64,000 nucleotides of DNA from Deltaproteobacteria bacterium (lineage in GTDB: Bacteria; Bdellovibrionota; FAC87; UBA2466): the NCBI GenBank assembly GCA_016196825.1, contig JACPWY010000021.1:55837-119836 (forward strand), given 5' to 3'. The position numbers and the translations under genes are program-made. How positions within the stretch are numbered: the stretch's first letter is position 1; every line of letters starts with the position of its first letter. This document shows, in pieces, positions 29,342 through 40,500 of this stretch. The notes beneath the pieces are model-generated. The model was not told the DNA's origin. It made no database searches and worked only from the letters and a program-made list of their open reading frames with translations.

Positions 29342-31015
29342 TTAGCGCTTGTGGTTGATGAGCACGCGTCGAACTGTGTAATTCAACGTGAAGGTGCCCT
29401 CGAACTTCTTCGCGCCCCGTTCGCTCGCGTCAACATCGCTGACCGCCTTGGAATAGGCGGCACCCGGAGCGGCGGCCGGCGCGGACTCAGAGAAATCACG
29501 AGCGTAGCGATTGTTCTGGGCGGGGTTGGTGAGACAGGCGTACGAGAACTTCGTCGCGTCGCACTTGAACTCGCTGCCCCGTTTCTGGAAGTCGGCGAAG
29601 GCCTGGGCCTCAAGCGTCGATTCCATTGACTGCAGCACATCCAGCACCGCTGTCCCATCGACTGGGGACACAGTCACAACCATTTGATTCTCATCCTCGA
29701 GTTCGCGAGCATAATGCTTCTCCCAAGCGGCCTTGATATTGCCAAGACCGTTGAGATCACGCGAAGTGATCGAGAGCGTCTGGTAGCCCACCCAGACTTT
29801 AATGTCGGGGCGCTGGACCACTTCGTGCGTTTTCAGATCACAGGGGTTGTAGTAGTAAGACACATACTGATCATTCACGATCTGGTTGTAGCTCTGGAGC
29901 GGATTCTCTTCCGTTCCATAGGCGTCCTTGACCTCGAGACGATCGGTCTCAGTGTCCAATCCACCATTCAACTCGCGCATCCCCTTCAGAATCTCCGCGC
30001 CAACAGCCGTTACGGAGTTTTCAGCATCGGCTTTTGTCGCCTGGCAAGAATGGCGCACGTTGACGGTAAGGGTCCCATAGAGCCCCTTATCGGTCTGAGC
30101 CTCAGCATGAACCATATAGGATTTCTTATCGGTTAATTGCCCCGGTTCCTTCTCGTGAGAGGTCTCGGTGGATTGTTTATAGTGCACGGTGTAGCTGTAG
30201 TCGTTGGCGAACTTCCCGATCCACTGACCGTTGACATTCGTCACCGAGACACTCGGCAAATCATAGCGCGGACCTTTCGAAAAGACTCCGTCGCCTTCCC
30301 ACGACTCATTGTATTCCGTCTTGTTGAAATCATGGTCCTTCTTCTCCAGGGCGAGTCTCTTCGCTTCGCTCTCCACCTCCGCCCACGCCGCCTTCTCTGT
30401 GGCAGCGGTGACACCAAGCTGGTAGTTGCCGTCGCCACTCTTAGCGCAGGTGACCTTCGTGCCGGCCGAGCCCTGCTCGGAGAGCGCTTCGATGCGATTC
30501 ACGAGTTGAGTCAGATCGTTGAGAAGCTGTTTTTCGTTGGCCAGCCAAACCGTAAAAGTCTTGGAGACCGTGTAGACGTTCTTCACGCGGACCGGTGCGT
30601 CGCTCCCGACGCCGGTGCAACGGTTGATCCATCGGTTCTTCTTTTGAGCGAGATCGAACTGCAGAGCAACAGGGCTATTCGCCTGCGGCTCAGCTTTTGC
30701 GCTGAGATCGTAGTTTGTGCGCTCACCTTTAGCGAGAACGAGGTGGCTCAGCGTATTTTCAATCTCGGCGCGGATAGCCGCTTCCTTTTGGGTCAGGGCC
30801 TCAGCCGCGGCGGCCGAAGTGTCGTGGCAATCGGCGGTGATCGTCAATGATGAACGGCCGATCTCATGCTTCCGGGTCACCCGGTGCATAGCCTGGTAGC
30901 TCTTGTGCAGAACTTCCGGGCTTGTGGCTTTGTTGAACTCAGGGGTGGCCTTGGGCTCACCCGCGGTGGACAGAAACGGCAGCGTTAGCGCCACCAGTAT
31001 CGCAATTCGGTTCAT
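29342..31015 (-). CDS. Secreted protein with apparent tandem SIMPL (DUF541)-like domains
   Basis: Signal peptide; two blocks of small-residue/Thr-rich strands with long Ala-rich helices; VYTVSKTFTVWLANEKQLLNDLTQLVNRIEAL and IKVWVGYQTLSITSRDLNGLGNIKAAWEKHY. Confidence 0.5.
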   Translation of the reverse strand: MNRIAILVALTLPFLSTAGEPKATPEFNKATSPEVLHKSYQAMHRVTRKHEIGRSSLTITADCHDTSAAAAEALTQKEAAIRAEIENTLSHLVLAKGERTNYDLSAKAEPQANSPVALQFDLAQKKNRWINRCTGVGSDAPVRVKNVYTVSKTFTVWLANEKQLLNDLTQLVNRIEALSEQGSAGTKVTCAKSGDGNYQLGVTAATEKAAWAEVESEAKRLALEKKDHDFNKTEYNESWEGDGVFSKGPRYDLPSVSVTNVNGQWIGKFANDYSYTVHYKQSTETSHEKEPGQLTDKKSYMVHAEAQTDKGLYGTLTVNVRHSCQATKADAENSVTAVGAEILKGMRELNGGLDTETDRLEVKDAYGTEENPLQSYNQIVNDQYVSYYYNPCDLKTHEVVQRPDIKVWVGYQTLSITSRDLNGLGNIKAAWEKHYARELEDENQMVVTVSPVDGTAVLDVLQSMESTLEAQAFADFQKRGSEFKCDATKFSYACLTNPAQNNRYARDFSESAPAAAPGAAYSKAVSDVDASERGAKKFEGTFTLNYTVRRVLINHKR

Positions 31016-31127
31016 GTGGATCCTCCTCTTTATGGAAACAATGCAGTCACCGTTACCGAATTAATGCATCATGTCAAATAGACCGCTTCGAACCAGAACC
31101 ATTCTGTACCGAGAAATGGAACGGCCG

Positions 31128-31150
31128 GGAGCCCCCAAATCTGGGGCTCC
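31128..31150 (-). terminator. Hairpin downstream of pseudo-Nudix ORF, terminator candidate
   Basis: GGAGCCCC-CAAATCT-GGGGCTCC perfect 8-bp stem in the intergenic gap. Confidence 0.4.
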
Positions 31151-31168
31151 GGGCATCGGGTGGAAAAT

Positions 31169-31528
31169 TCATCGTGACAGGGCAACACCACAGAAACAGA
31201 AGGCGTCAAACAGAATGCGAAGATCGCGGGCAGTGACAGTGGGTGGAAGGCCGGTTTCGGAGAACCAGTCACCGGACGTGGTTGACCCGACAACTGAGAG
31301 AAAGGCTGTCACGAATTCATGAGCCTCACCACGCGTGCTGAGAAGGGGGTCGGAATAGACGCCCAGAAGGCGACTACCTGGCACCATTTCCTCAAAAGCC
31401 CTGCCCGCGGCGAAGGCTTCGCAGGGAAGCTGGCCCTGAGGCAAAAGGACCCGGCGCAGGCTATCGATCGTCACCTTCGCCACCACGAGCTTCGGTTTCA
31501 CCGCACCACGCCCCTCGCCCCCGCCCAA
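31169..31528 (-). CDS. Degenerate Nudix-like protein (Nudix box not conserved)
   Basis: LPQGQLPCEAFAAGRAFEEMVPGSRLLGVYSDPLLS...EFVTAFL aligns with adjacent Nudix; REUXEE not conserved. Confidence 0.5.
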   Translation of the reverse strand: MGGGEGRGAVKPKLVVAKVTIDSLRRVLLPQGQLPCEAFAAGRAFEEMVPGSRLLGVYSDPLLSTRGEAHEFVTAFLSVVGSTTSGDWFSETGLPPTVTARDLRILFDAFCFCGVALSR

Positions 31529-31959
31529 AAATCCTCAAGTCGAATGGGGTGCGACCGAATCATGGGATTAGGTGCCCGACCCCGAGCGAACCACCCCCAC
31601 CCGTCCACCTCTTCATTGGGCGTCACAGCACCCGAAAACCCCTCGACGACAAAAACAGCGACAACAAAATGGATGTGCGTAGGCTGCCCGCCGATCAAGA
31701 CTGGATGTTCAGTGACGGTGGCTTTGGGATCGGAATAGACGCCAAGGAGTGACGATCGAGTGACCGTGAGGCCCACCTCCTCGAGCACCTCGCGACACAT
31801 CGATTCCTCCCAGGTCTCACCGGCTTCGACATGCCCCCCAGGGAGGCACCATTTGCCAGGCTCTCGGATAATCGGTGATCGCCTTGTGAGTAGAACCTCT
31901 TCGTTCCTCGCAATCACTGCATTCACGGCGACGCTCAAATGGGTGCGCGGGGCGACCAT
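31498..31959 (-). CDS. Nudix hydrolase
   Basis: GGHVEAGETWEESMCREVLEEVGL Nudix box. Confidence 0.93.
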   Translation of the reverse strand: MVAPRTHLSVAVNAVIARNEEVLLTRRSPIIREPGKWCLPGGHVEAGETWEESMCREVLEEVGLTVTRSSLLGVYSDPKATVTEHPVLIGGQPTHIHFVVAVFVVEGFSGAVTPNEEVDGWGWFARGRAPNPMIRSHPIRLEDFWAGARGVVR

Positions 31960-31997
31960 GATGGACAGACTATATCATCTCTTAGTAAGACCCCGGT

Positions 31998-33119
31998 ATG
32001 CGTTTCACCCCCACCCACACCTCGGGTTTCGCCCGCAGAGGGCGCCTTGAGCTCCCCCATGGGGTGGTTGATACACCGGCCTTCATGCCCGTCGGGACGC
32101 TCGGCGCCGTCAAGACGGCGTCGCCCGAGGAGCTGAAGGCGCTGGGGGCCCAGATCATTCTCGGCAACGCCTACCACCTCTACCTCCGACCCGGTCTTGA
32201 GGTCCTAAAAGCCTTCGAAGGGCTCCACGGTTTCATGAATTGGGATCGTCCGATTCTCACCGACAGCGGCGGATTCCAGGTTTTTAGCCTCGGGAAGCTT
32301 AAAAAAGTGAGCGACGACGGTGCTGTTTTTCAGTCCCATTTGAACGGCGACACGTTTGAGTTCACGCCCGAGCTTTCGGCCCAGATTCAGCAAACCATCG
32401 GGTCCGATATCGCCATGGTATTCGACGAGTGTGTCGCACTTCCCAACACGCGTGAGGCCGTCCTGCGCTCGGTGGAACGCAGCTATCACTGGGGACAACG
32501 TTTCCTCACGGTTTCCCGCCTTCCTGGACAGGCGATCTTCGGTATCAATCAAGGTGGCTGCGAGCTCGATTTGAGAACCCAGAGCCTCGAAATGACACTT
32601 GATCTCAAAGCCGATGGAGTGGCCATCGGCGGACTCAGTGTGGGCGAGCCGTTCGAGCACATGATGAGAGTGCTTGATCACTTGGCGCCTAAGCTCCCCG
32701 CCTCGTTGCCGCACTATCTGATGGGAGTGGGCACGCCTCGCGATATCTTGGAGGCGGTCAACCGGGGCATCGATATGTTCGACTGCGTTTTGCCAACGAG
32801 AAACGCCAGAAACGGCGGCTTTTTTACCGAGCTCGGCCTTCTCAACATTCGAAACACCGTATTTAAGAATGACCGTGGCCCAATTGAAGAGGGCTGCGAG
32901 TGCCCTTGCTGCCGGCACTACTCGCGGGCGTACCTGCGACACCTCTTTAATGTAAAAGAAATCCTGGGTTTACGTCTTGCCACCCTCCATAACCTTTACT
33001 ACTATTTGCGCTTTATGCGGGAGATTCGCGCGCACCTCGAGAGCAACACCTTCCCCGATTTCTATGCGAAAAAGAGTGTTGCGCTTAAAGCCGCGTACCC
33101 CGGCCGGGAGGAAGTATGA
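31998..33119 (+). CDS. tgt: tRNA-guanine transglycosylase
   Basis: TPAFMPVGTLGAVKTASPEEL, LTDSGGFQVFSL, GIDMFDCVLPTRNARNG, CxC...C..H zinc motif (CECPCCRHYSRAYLRHL). Confidence 0.97.
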   Translation: MRFTPTHTSGFARRGRLELPHGVVDTPAFMPVGTLGAVKTASPEELKALGAQIILGNAYHLYLRPGLEVLKAFEGLHGFMNWDRPILTDSGGFQVFSLGKLKKVSDDGAVFQSHLNGDTFEFTPELSAQIQQTIGSDIAMVFDECVALPNTREAVLRSVERSYHWGQRFLTVSRLPGQAIFGINQGGCELDLRTQSLEMTLDLKADGVAIGGLSVGEPFEHMMRVLDHLAPKLPASLPHYLMGVGTPRDILEAVNRGIDMFDCVLPTRNARNGGFFTELGLLNIRNTVFKNDRGPIEEGCECPCCRHYSRAYLRHLFNVKEILGLRLATLHNLYYYLRFMREIRAHLESNTFPDFYAKKSVALKAAYPGREEV

Positions 33120-33454
33120 ACTGGTTTTCTTGGATTCAATCAGCCATGGCTGAGAGCACTCCGGCGAGCGCCTCACCGAACCCGCTGACTACGATGGCGC
33201 CGATGCTCATTATCTTCGGCATTTTCTACTTTCTCGTCCTGCGACCGCAGAGCAAGAAGCAAAAGGACCACGCCACGTTTCTCAAAGACATCAAGAAGGG
33301 CGATATGGTCGTCACCAACGGCGGCATCATCGGTCTAGTAAAAAACCTTTCGGAGAAGATCGTGACGCTCGAAATTGATAATGGCGTTTGCCTGAAGGTT
33401 TTGCGCGGCCAAATCGCCGAAGCGGCCAATACACTCAAGGAAGAAAAAGCATGA
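33116..33454 (+). CDS. yajC: Preprotein translocase subunit YajC
   Basis: FYFLVLRPQSKKQKDHATFLKDIKKGDMVVTNGGIIG. Confidence 0.95.
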   Translation: MNWFSWIQSAMAESTPASASPNPLTTMAPMLIIFGIFYFLVLRPQSKKQKDHATFLKDIKKGDMVVTNGGIIGLVKNLSEKIVTLEIDNGVCLKVLRGQIAEAANTLKEEKA

Positions 33455-35208
33455 AGGGGCTTACCTGGCGTTTCACAGTCGTAGCTTTCTCAATTCTCTT
33501 TTCTATCTATCTTTTGGTGCCGACCATCCTGAAATACCGGGTGGGCAAGCCCGTATCGCGCATCAAGAAGGCGGACGATCCGTGGTACTACGCCATGCTT
33601 CCGGCCGAAACGTTGAAGCTGGGTTTGGATTTGATGGGTGGCCTTCACCTCGTGCTCGGAATCGACTTCGATGAGGTGAAGAAGGACTCTATTAGCAAAC
33701 TCAAGAACTCGCTCAAAGATTCGTCCGAGCGGGAAAAGATTGAGGGACTCACCTTTGAGGTGACTGGCGATCGCAAGATCATCGTCCGCTTCACGGACAA
33801 GGCCAATTGGAAGAAACTCGATGACCTCATTGGTAAAGAGTTCAAGACCGTGATCGACTTCGTGTCCGAATCCGGCACCGAAGCCGTGCTCAAAATCACA
33901 GAGTCGCACGACGCCTATATCAAGCAGCGCGCGGTTGATCAGTCTCTGGAGACTTTGAGAAACCGAATCGACGAGTTTGGCATCGCCGAACCGATTATCC
34001 AGCGCCAGGGCGAGGAGAAGATCCTTGTGCAGTTTCCCGGCATCCAGGAAACGGGGCGGCTGAAAGACATCATCTCCCGCACGGCGAAACTTTCGTTCCA
34101 GATCGAGAAGTCAGGCCCCGAGGAGCCGGATGGCACCCCCCACTTCGACCAGCTTAAGGCGTGGGTCGCGGAGTTTGAGTCGAAAGGCCACAAGCTCGAC
34201 GGTAGCCAGCCGGTGTCAAAGTTTGTGAAAGAGCTCAACGCCTATCTCGGCGACAAGCTGCCCAAAGGGAGCGAGATCCTCTTTTCCAAGAAGGTCAATG
34301 TAAACACTCGTGAGGCAGAGTACATCCCCTACCTTCTTGAAATTGAACCAATCGTCTCGGGCGACGAACTCGAGGATGCGAACTACACCTTCGACCAGAC
34401 TAACAACGAGCCTATTGTGACGTTTCAGCTGAACCCGTCGGGAGCGGTGAAATTCGAAAAGGCCACCGGTGACAACACTGGTAAGTTCATGGCCATCGTC
34501 CTCGACAGCAATGTGCATTCGGCTCCGCGGATCAAGACACGCATTGGCGGAGGGCGCGCCCAGATTGACATGGGCGGCTCTGGCAAAAACAGTCAGGAGC
34601 TTTACAACGAAGCTCGTGACACAGCGCTCGTCCTGAGGTCAGGGGCTCTGCCGGCTCGCCTTGAGTTTCTCGAGGAACGAACGATCGGTCCGTCGCTCGG
34701 GGCCGACGCAATTCGCGCCGGGACGAGCTCACTCCTTGGAGGCCTCGTTGTAATTTTCATCTTCATGGGCATCTACTACCGGAGTTCAGGTCTTGTCGCA
34801 GTCGCAGCTCTGACCTTGAACGGTCTCTTCGTTTTGTCATGCATGGCGGCCTTTGAAGGTACGCTCACTCTGCCGGGTCTGGCTGGTCTCACGCTGACGC
34901 TCGGGATGGCGATTGATGCAAACGTTTTGATCTTTGAGCACGTTCGAGAAGAGCTCATTCACGGCAAGAGTGCATCTTTGGCGATTGCTGAGGGTTATAA
35001 GCGAGCCTTTAGCGCCATCATCGACACGCACATGACGGCCATCATTTCCGGCCTTGTGCTGATGAGCTTTGGTTACGGACCGATTCGAGGGTTCTCGGTG
35101 ACCCTCCTCATCGGTATTATTGTTTCGCTCTTCACGAGCGTGTTCATCACGCGGGTTATCTTCGATTACCGAATCAACCACCTGGGAACGAAGTCGATTA
35201 GTATTTAA
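33451..35208 (+). CDS. secD: Protein translocase subunit SecD
   Basis: LGLDLMGGLHLVLGIDFDEV, LTLGMAIDANVLIFEHVREEL. Confidence 0.96.
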   Translation: MKGLTWRFTVVAFSILFSIYLLVPTILKYRVGKPVSRIKKADDPWYYAMLPAETLKLGLDLMGGLHLVLGIDFDEVKKDSISKLKNSLKDSSEREKIEGLTFEVTGDRKIIVRFTDKANWKKLDDLIGKEFKTVIDFVSESGTEAVLKITESHDAYIKQRAVDQSLETLRNRIDEFGIAEPIIQRQGEEKILVQFPGIQETGRLKDIISRTAKLSFQIEKSGPEEPDGTPHFDQLKAWVAEFESKGHKLDGSQPVSKFVKELNAYLGDKLPKGSEILFSKKVNVNTREAEYIPYLLEIEPIVSGDELEDANYTFDQTNNEPIVTFQLNPSGAVKFEKATGDNTGKFMAIVLDSNVHSAPRIKTRIGGGRAQIDMGGSGKNSQELYNEARDTALVLRSGALPARLEFLEERTIGPSLGADAIRAGTSSLLGGLVVIFIFMGIYYRSSGLVAVAALTLNGLFVLSCMAAFEGTLTLPGLAGLTLTLGMAIDANVLIFEHVREELIHGKSASLAIAEGYKRAFSAIIDTHMTAIISGLVLMSFGYGPIRGFSVTLLIGIIVSLFTSVFITRVIFDYRINHLGTKSISI

Positions 35209-35215
35209 AGGACAT

Positions 35216-36142
35216 ATGAAATTTTTTCAGCTGATCCCATCTGGCACAAACATCAACTTCATCGGAAAGTTTAAGCTCTTCATGATCTTGTCGACCGCAG
35301 CGAACATCTTGGTGATCTCCGGTATCGTCACAAAGGGTTTCAACTACGGCATCGATTTCACGGGTGGAACGGCTTTCCAGGTTAGGTTCACCGAGGCCAG
35401 AACGGCCGAGCAGGTGCGCGACACCCTAACATCGATGGGTGACACTGACGCCTCCGTAGTCGCACTCGGTACGACAAACACTGAGTACATGATTACCTCC
35501 CGAACGGATAAGTCGGAGCAGGAGTCACTTCACAAGCGGTTTGTAGACAAAATTGGCCCTGACAATATCCACGTTCAACAGGTGGATATTGTCGGACCAA
35601 AAGTGGGTAAAGAGCTTCGCACGAGCGCTCTTTTGTCCCTCATCTACTCTGTGCTTTTGATCATGGTTTATATCTGGTTCCGGTTCGACGCGCAGTTTGC
35701 CCCGGGCGCCACGGTGGCTATGATCCATGACATCATTCTGTCAGCAGGCTTCTATCTCCTCACTGGTAAGGAGTTCACCATCACCTCTATCGCCGCACTC
35801 CTTACTATCGCGGGCTACAGCGTGAACGACACCATTGTGATTTACGACCGTGTGAGAGAATTATTGAAAGCAGGCGGAGACAATTTTCCGCTGTCCCAGA
35901 TCATCAACAAAGCCATCAACCAGACGCTCTCGCGAACAATGCTGACGTCTTTCATTACTCTGCTGTCGATTGTTCCATTGGCCTTCTTCTGTAAAGGGGA
36001 GATCCAGAGTTTTGCGATTGCGATGATTCTCGGCATCTTTATCGGCTCATACTCCACCGTATACATCGCGGCCCCGTTTACCATTCTGGCCTCCAAATAC
36101 GTTGGGAAGGGCTCCAAGAAGGGGCGAGTGGTGACAGCCTGA
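35216..36142 (+). CDS. secF: Protein translocase subunit SecF
   Basis: [35 protein letters not shown]; start MKFFQLIP. Confidence 0.96.
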   Translation: MKFFQLIPSGTNINFIGKFKLFMILSTAANILVISGIVTKGFNYGIDFTGGTAFQVRFTEARTAEQVRDTLTSMGDTDASVVALGTTNTEYMITSRTDKSEQESLHKRFVDKIGPDNIHVQQVDIVGPKVGKELRTSALLSLIYSVLLIMVYIWFRFDAQFAPGATVAMIHDIILSAGFYLLTGKEFTITSIAALLTIAGYSVNDTIVIYDRVRELLKAGGDNFPLSQIINKAINQTLSRTMLTSFITLLSIVPLAFFCKGEIQSFAIAMILGIFIGSYSTVYIAAPFTILASKYVGKGSKKGRVVTA

Positions 36143-37434
36143 TGGTTGTCGCGACAGTCCGCACACTGGCGGCCTTTGAAGGGCAATCGGTTGAGCTTCG
36201 GGGCTGGGTCTATAGCAAGCGCTCTAGCGGCAAGATAAAATTTCTGAATCTGCGAGATGGGAGCGACACCGTCCAGTGCATCATCGTGAAAGGGGTTGCC
36301 CCTGACAAGGTCTTCGAGGATTTTGACAAACTCACGCAGGAATCGTCGCTTACACTGTGTGGGAAAGTCAGAAAAGACGCCCGCTCAAAGGTCGGATTTG
36401 AAATCGATGTAGAAAACTTTGAGATCGTTCACATCGCCGAGGAGTACCCCATCGGCCCCAAGGAGCACGGCCCCGATTTTCTTTTGGGCAATCGCCATCT
36501 CTGGCTGAGAAGCAATCGGCCCCACGCCGTTATTAAGATCCGGGCCCGTTTCATCAAGGCGGTCCGTGATTTCTTCGACAATGATGGCTTCACGCTGGTC
36601 GATGCTCCCATCTTTACCCCGGCTGCATGTGAGGGCACGACAACCCTTTTTGAGACCGAGTATTTTGGCGAGAAGGCCTACCTCACCCAAAGCGGCCAAC
36701 TCTATGGCGAAGCTGCTGCCATGGCTTTTGGAAAGATCTACTGCTTCGGACCGACGTTTCGGGCTGAGAAAAGCAAGACTCGTCGGCACCTCACCGAGTT
36801 TTGGATGGTCGAGCCCGAGGTGGCTTTCAATGACCTCGACGCCAACATGGTACTCGCCGAGCGTTTTCTTGAATACACGGTGCAATCGGTCCTGAAAGAT
36901 TGTCGACGAGAACTCGAGATTCTCGAGCGCAAGACGGAACGTTTGGAGAATGTGAAGGCGCCCTTTCCGCGCATTAGCTATGACGAAGCCATCCAACTCT
37001 TGAAACAGAAGAATGTCCCGTGCGAATGGGGTAATGATTTTGGCTCTCCCGAAGAGACAGCGCTCGCGGAGAGTTTCGACAGGCCCGTTTTCGTCCACCG
37101 GTTTCCGGCGGCGATCAAGGCATTCTACATGAAGCATGATCCAAATAATCCAAAGGTCGCTCTCGGTGTGGATTGTCTCGCACCCGAAGGGTATGGGGAG
37201 ATCATTGGGGGGGGGCAACGTGAAGAGAGTTTGCAGATCTTGAAAGGAAGAATTGAGACTCACGGCCTGCCCGAATCGGCCTTTCAATGGTACCTCGACC
37301 TGAGACGATATGGATCGGTTCCTCACGCGGGCTTCGGTCTTGGAATTGAACGGACCGTCAGTTGGATCTGCGGACTCGAGCATCTGCGTGAAGCATCGCC
37401 GTTCCCGAGAATGATTCACCGCATCTATCCCTAA
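36142..37434 (+). CDS. asnS: Asparaginyl-tRNA synthetase
   Basis: [78 protein letters not shown]. Confidence 0.95.
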   Translation: MVVATVRTLAAFEGQSVELRGWVYSKRSSGKIKFLNLRDGSDTVQCIIVKGVAPDKVFEDFDKLTQESSLTLCGKVRKDARSKVGFEIDVENFEIVHIAEEYPIGPKEHGPDFLLGNRHLWLRSNRPHAVIKIRARFIKAVRDFFDNDGFTLVDAPIFTPAACEGTTTLFETEYFGEKAYLTQSGQLYGEAAAMAFGKIYCFGPTFRAEKSKTRRHLTEFWMVEPEVAFNDLDANMVLAERFLEYTVQSVLKDCRRELEILERKTERLENVKAPFPRISYDEAIQLLKQKNVPCEWGNDFGSPEETALAESFDRPVFVHRFPAAIKAFYMKHDPNNPKVALGVDCLAPEGYGEIIGGGQREESLQILKGRIETHGLPESAFQWYLDLRRYGSVPHAGFGLGIERTVSWICGLEHLREASPFPRMIHRIYP

Positions 37435-37541
37435 TCCGTCGTCTTCTCTTAACAATTGAATTCAGATTGCACCCATTCGCCGCGTCGCTTCTTTCCAAGT
37501 GATCCTGTATCATTGATAACAATCTCGAGCTTGGAAAAGGG

Positions 37542-40500
37542 ATGGGGGTCTCTATGCTTCGCAGCGCTACGGCCACACTCGGCACTCTTCTATTTTCACT
37601 TCTAGCATTCGCGGAAAATCCGCAGTTCAAACCCGATTTTCCTCTCGTACTTCCCGACGCGCACGCGGGAATTGCCTACTCATTTGATCTCTCAAAACTC
37701 TTGGTGAATCAGGGGAGCGGCGATCTCAAATATTCCGCCGACCCGGATCCCGCGCACCCGGGCCAGTCGCCCACCTGGATAGTCCCGTCGACATCGAAGG
37801 TACTGGGCGGAACACCTCCCAAGGGAACGACCGGCACTTTCTATTTTCTTCTCTCGGTCCAGAACAACGTTCCCAATCCCGAAGGAGGTGATGTCAATCA
37901 CCCCACCGTCATCACCGTTAAGGACACTCCAATCTTTGCAAACGATCCCATCAATCTCGGTCAACAAAAAGAAGATGGCGCCTTTAGCTTTGATCTGTCG
38001 ACGACCGTCACAAACCCCGAGGCCGGCCCGTTCACCTTTGCGGTCACTGGTATTCCGTCATGGATGAAACTCACGAGCAGCGCGCTCTCTGGCACACCAC
38101 CCTGGAACCAAGCCCACACCAATGCGGGGAATTACACCTTCCAAGTGACGGCGACGGGCCCCGGCGGCACCACGACTGTGGGTGCCATCGGTGGCGTGGA
38201 CAAACTCTTTAAGCCTCCCCAATGGACCTCGACCCCTAACACCCTCACCGATGCATTTGAGGGCAAGCCCTACAACCAATCGATCGCCGGATTTGCCAAG
38301 GCCCTTGAAGCCGGTGCTCTCACCTACACGGTGGTGGCAGCCCCCGCTTGGGTTACGGTCGGACGACGGGCCGGCACGAACGGAACGATCACCGGTACCC
38401 CTCAGCACGGCAATATCGGCCCTGTGAAGGTGACAGTGTCGCTCGCGCAGACCGTATTGGGGCAGACGTTGACCGGTGGAAATGCGGATTTCAACTTTAA
38501 CGTTTTGCAGGTTCTCTTCCCACCCGTGTGGAAAAATGACCCGCTCGATCTCGGGACGCAACGCGAGGACCAGAACTTCACGATCGATCTCAAGAGCTTT
38601 GTGACCGACCCGATGAGCTCACCCTCTGTGACCTTCACAGCGAAGAATCTTCCGACCTGGATGCACCTTGATCCGGGCGGCCTTCTCACAGGGGCACCGC
38701 CTTGGAGCGCTGCCCACACACTGGTTGGCCCGTACTCCGGCCTCTCATTCACGGTGCAGGCACTGGGAGGAAGCGCGACCGTTTCCGCCAAAGGCACGGT
38801 GGCCGCAACCATCAAGCCTCCCATCTGGGATGGCAATCCGATCACTCTCACCGATGCGATCGAAGACATTCCCTATTCTGTCGATGTGACGGGACACGTC
38901 ATCAATCCTGAGGGCAAAACACTGCAGTTTTCCGTCGTCGGCTCCCCTCCCCCCTGGTTGAAGCTCACCCAGGCCGGAATATTTGTCGGAACGCCTGACA
39001 AGAATGCGATTGGCTCCGTCGCAGTCGTCGCACACGCCACCACTGTAATTCAGGGGAAGACCTACGACACGGGCCCCACCACATTCACCTTTAACGTGAT
39101 CCATGTGAACCACGCGCCTGTGTGGTCGGCCAACCCGCTCGTGCTCCCCAATGCATCCTCGGGGAAGATTTACACGCAGAGCCTCGCCGGCAGCGCCACC
39201 GATCCCGATGGCGACACTTTGAAATTTGGAATCGTGGGGCAGGCCCCCACTTGGGTCACAGTCACCCCGGATGGGACCGTTTCTGGAATGCCAGGCCCCA
39301 ACGACGTGGGCCTCAACTCCTTCAAGGTCTCGGCCTCAGATCCTGAAGGGGCGTCCGCGCAAACTGTGGTGCAGATCACCGTCATCAAGAGCGTCACTCC
39401 ACCCACATGGAAAAAACCGGTGGTTTTGACATCGGGCACAGAGGATGTGTCTTACACTGAGGATCTTGCCAAGTATGTGTCGAATCCCGACAACCTGCCG
39501 CTGTCGTTTGCTCTTCTCGACAGTCATGGAAATCTCTGGGTGAAGGTCTCGGCCCAGGGTGCTGTCACGGGAACTCCCTCCGCCCAGTACGTGGGCGTGA
39601 ACAAACTGACTATCCAGGTTTCATCGGTTGGCCAGCCGTCCGATGCCGCCGACGCACTTCTTGAGGTCGTCCACAAGAATCATGCGCCGTATTGGGTGAT
39701 CAACCCCATCCAGGTCACCGCGACGGAAGACCAAGGACTCATCAAGGATATCTCGGTCTACGCCGGCGACAAGGATATCGCGACTTTCAACGACAGGCTG
39801 ACCTTTAGCCTTGTTGCAAGTCCGGCCGGCAGCACAAACTGGCTCTCAATTTCACCTGAAGGTGTTCTCACCGGCACGCCCGGCGCACCTGATGTTGGAT
39901 CCAAGCAATACATCGTCCGAGTAGCCGACTCTCTGGGACTGGTTAGCGACGCCACTCTTATCATCAATACCAAGCACGTGAACCATGCGCCGAAGTGGGT
40001 GAAGGATCCAATCATCCTTCCCGATGCAAAGGAGGGCGTGGGATACACAGCGATCTTGTCGGACTCTGTCACCGATCCCGACACCGGCGATACATTCACG
40101 TTCCAAAAAATTGCAGGCTCCGGCGCCGATTGGGCCAATGTCTCCACTACTGGCATCGTCTCAGGAACTCCCGCTCGCAAAGACAAGGGAATCAATACCT
40201 TTAAGGTGCGCGTTTACGACCAGGGACAGCTCTACGCCGACACGACGGTGCAGATCACAGTCGTCGAGACCAAGCACCCACCTTACTGGACAGAGAATCC
40301 CCTGGACTTGGGAACTGCTTATGAAGACAAGAGCTTCTCATTCGACCTCACGCCATTTGCCATAGGGGATGGGCTGAATGATGTGCTCACCTTCTCCAAG
40401 GGTGCCGGCGGCCCAGACTGGCTCATGGTCTCTTCGAGCGGCCAGATCTCTGGAGTTCCCTTGAAAGCGAACATTGGTAATTTCAAGGTGACCCTTCAGG

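Noticed and set aside
30137-30850. 237-aa plus-strand ORF
   Set aside because: Antisense to the signal-peptide-bearing 557-aa gene with its own terminator; no domain.
36385-37455. 356-aa minus-strand ORF
   Set aside because: Fully antisense to asnS, which has all synthetase motifs.
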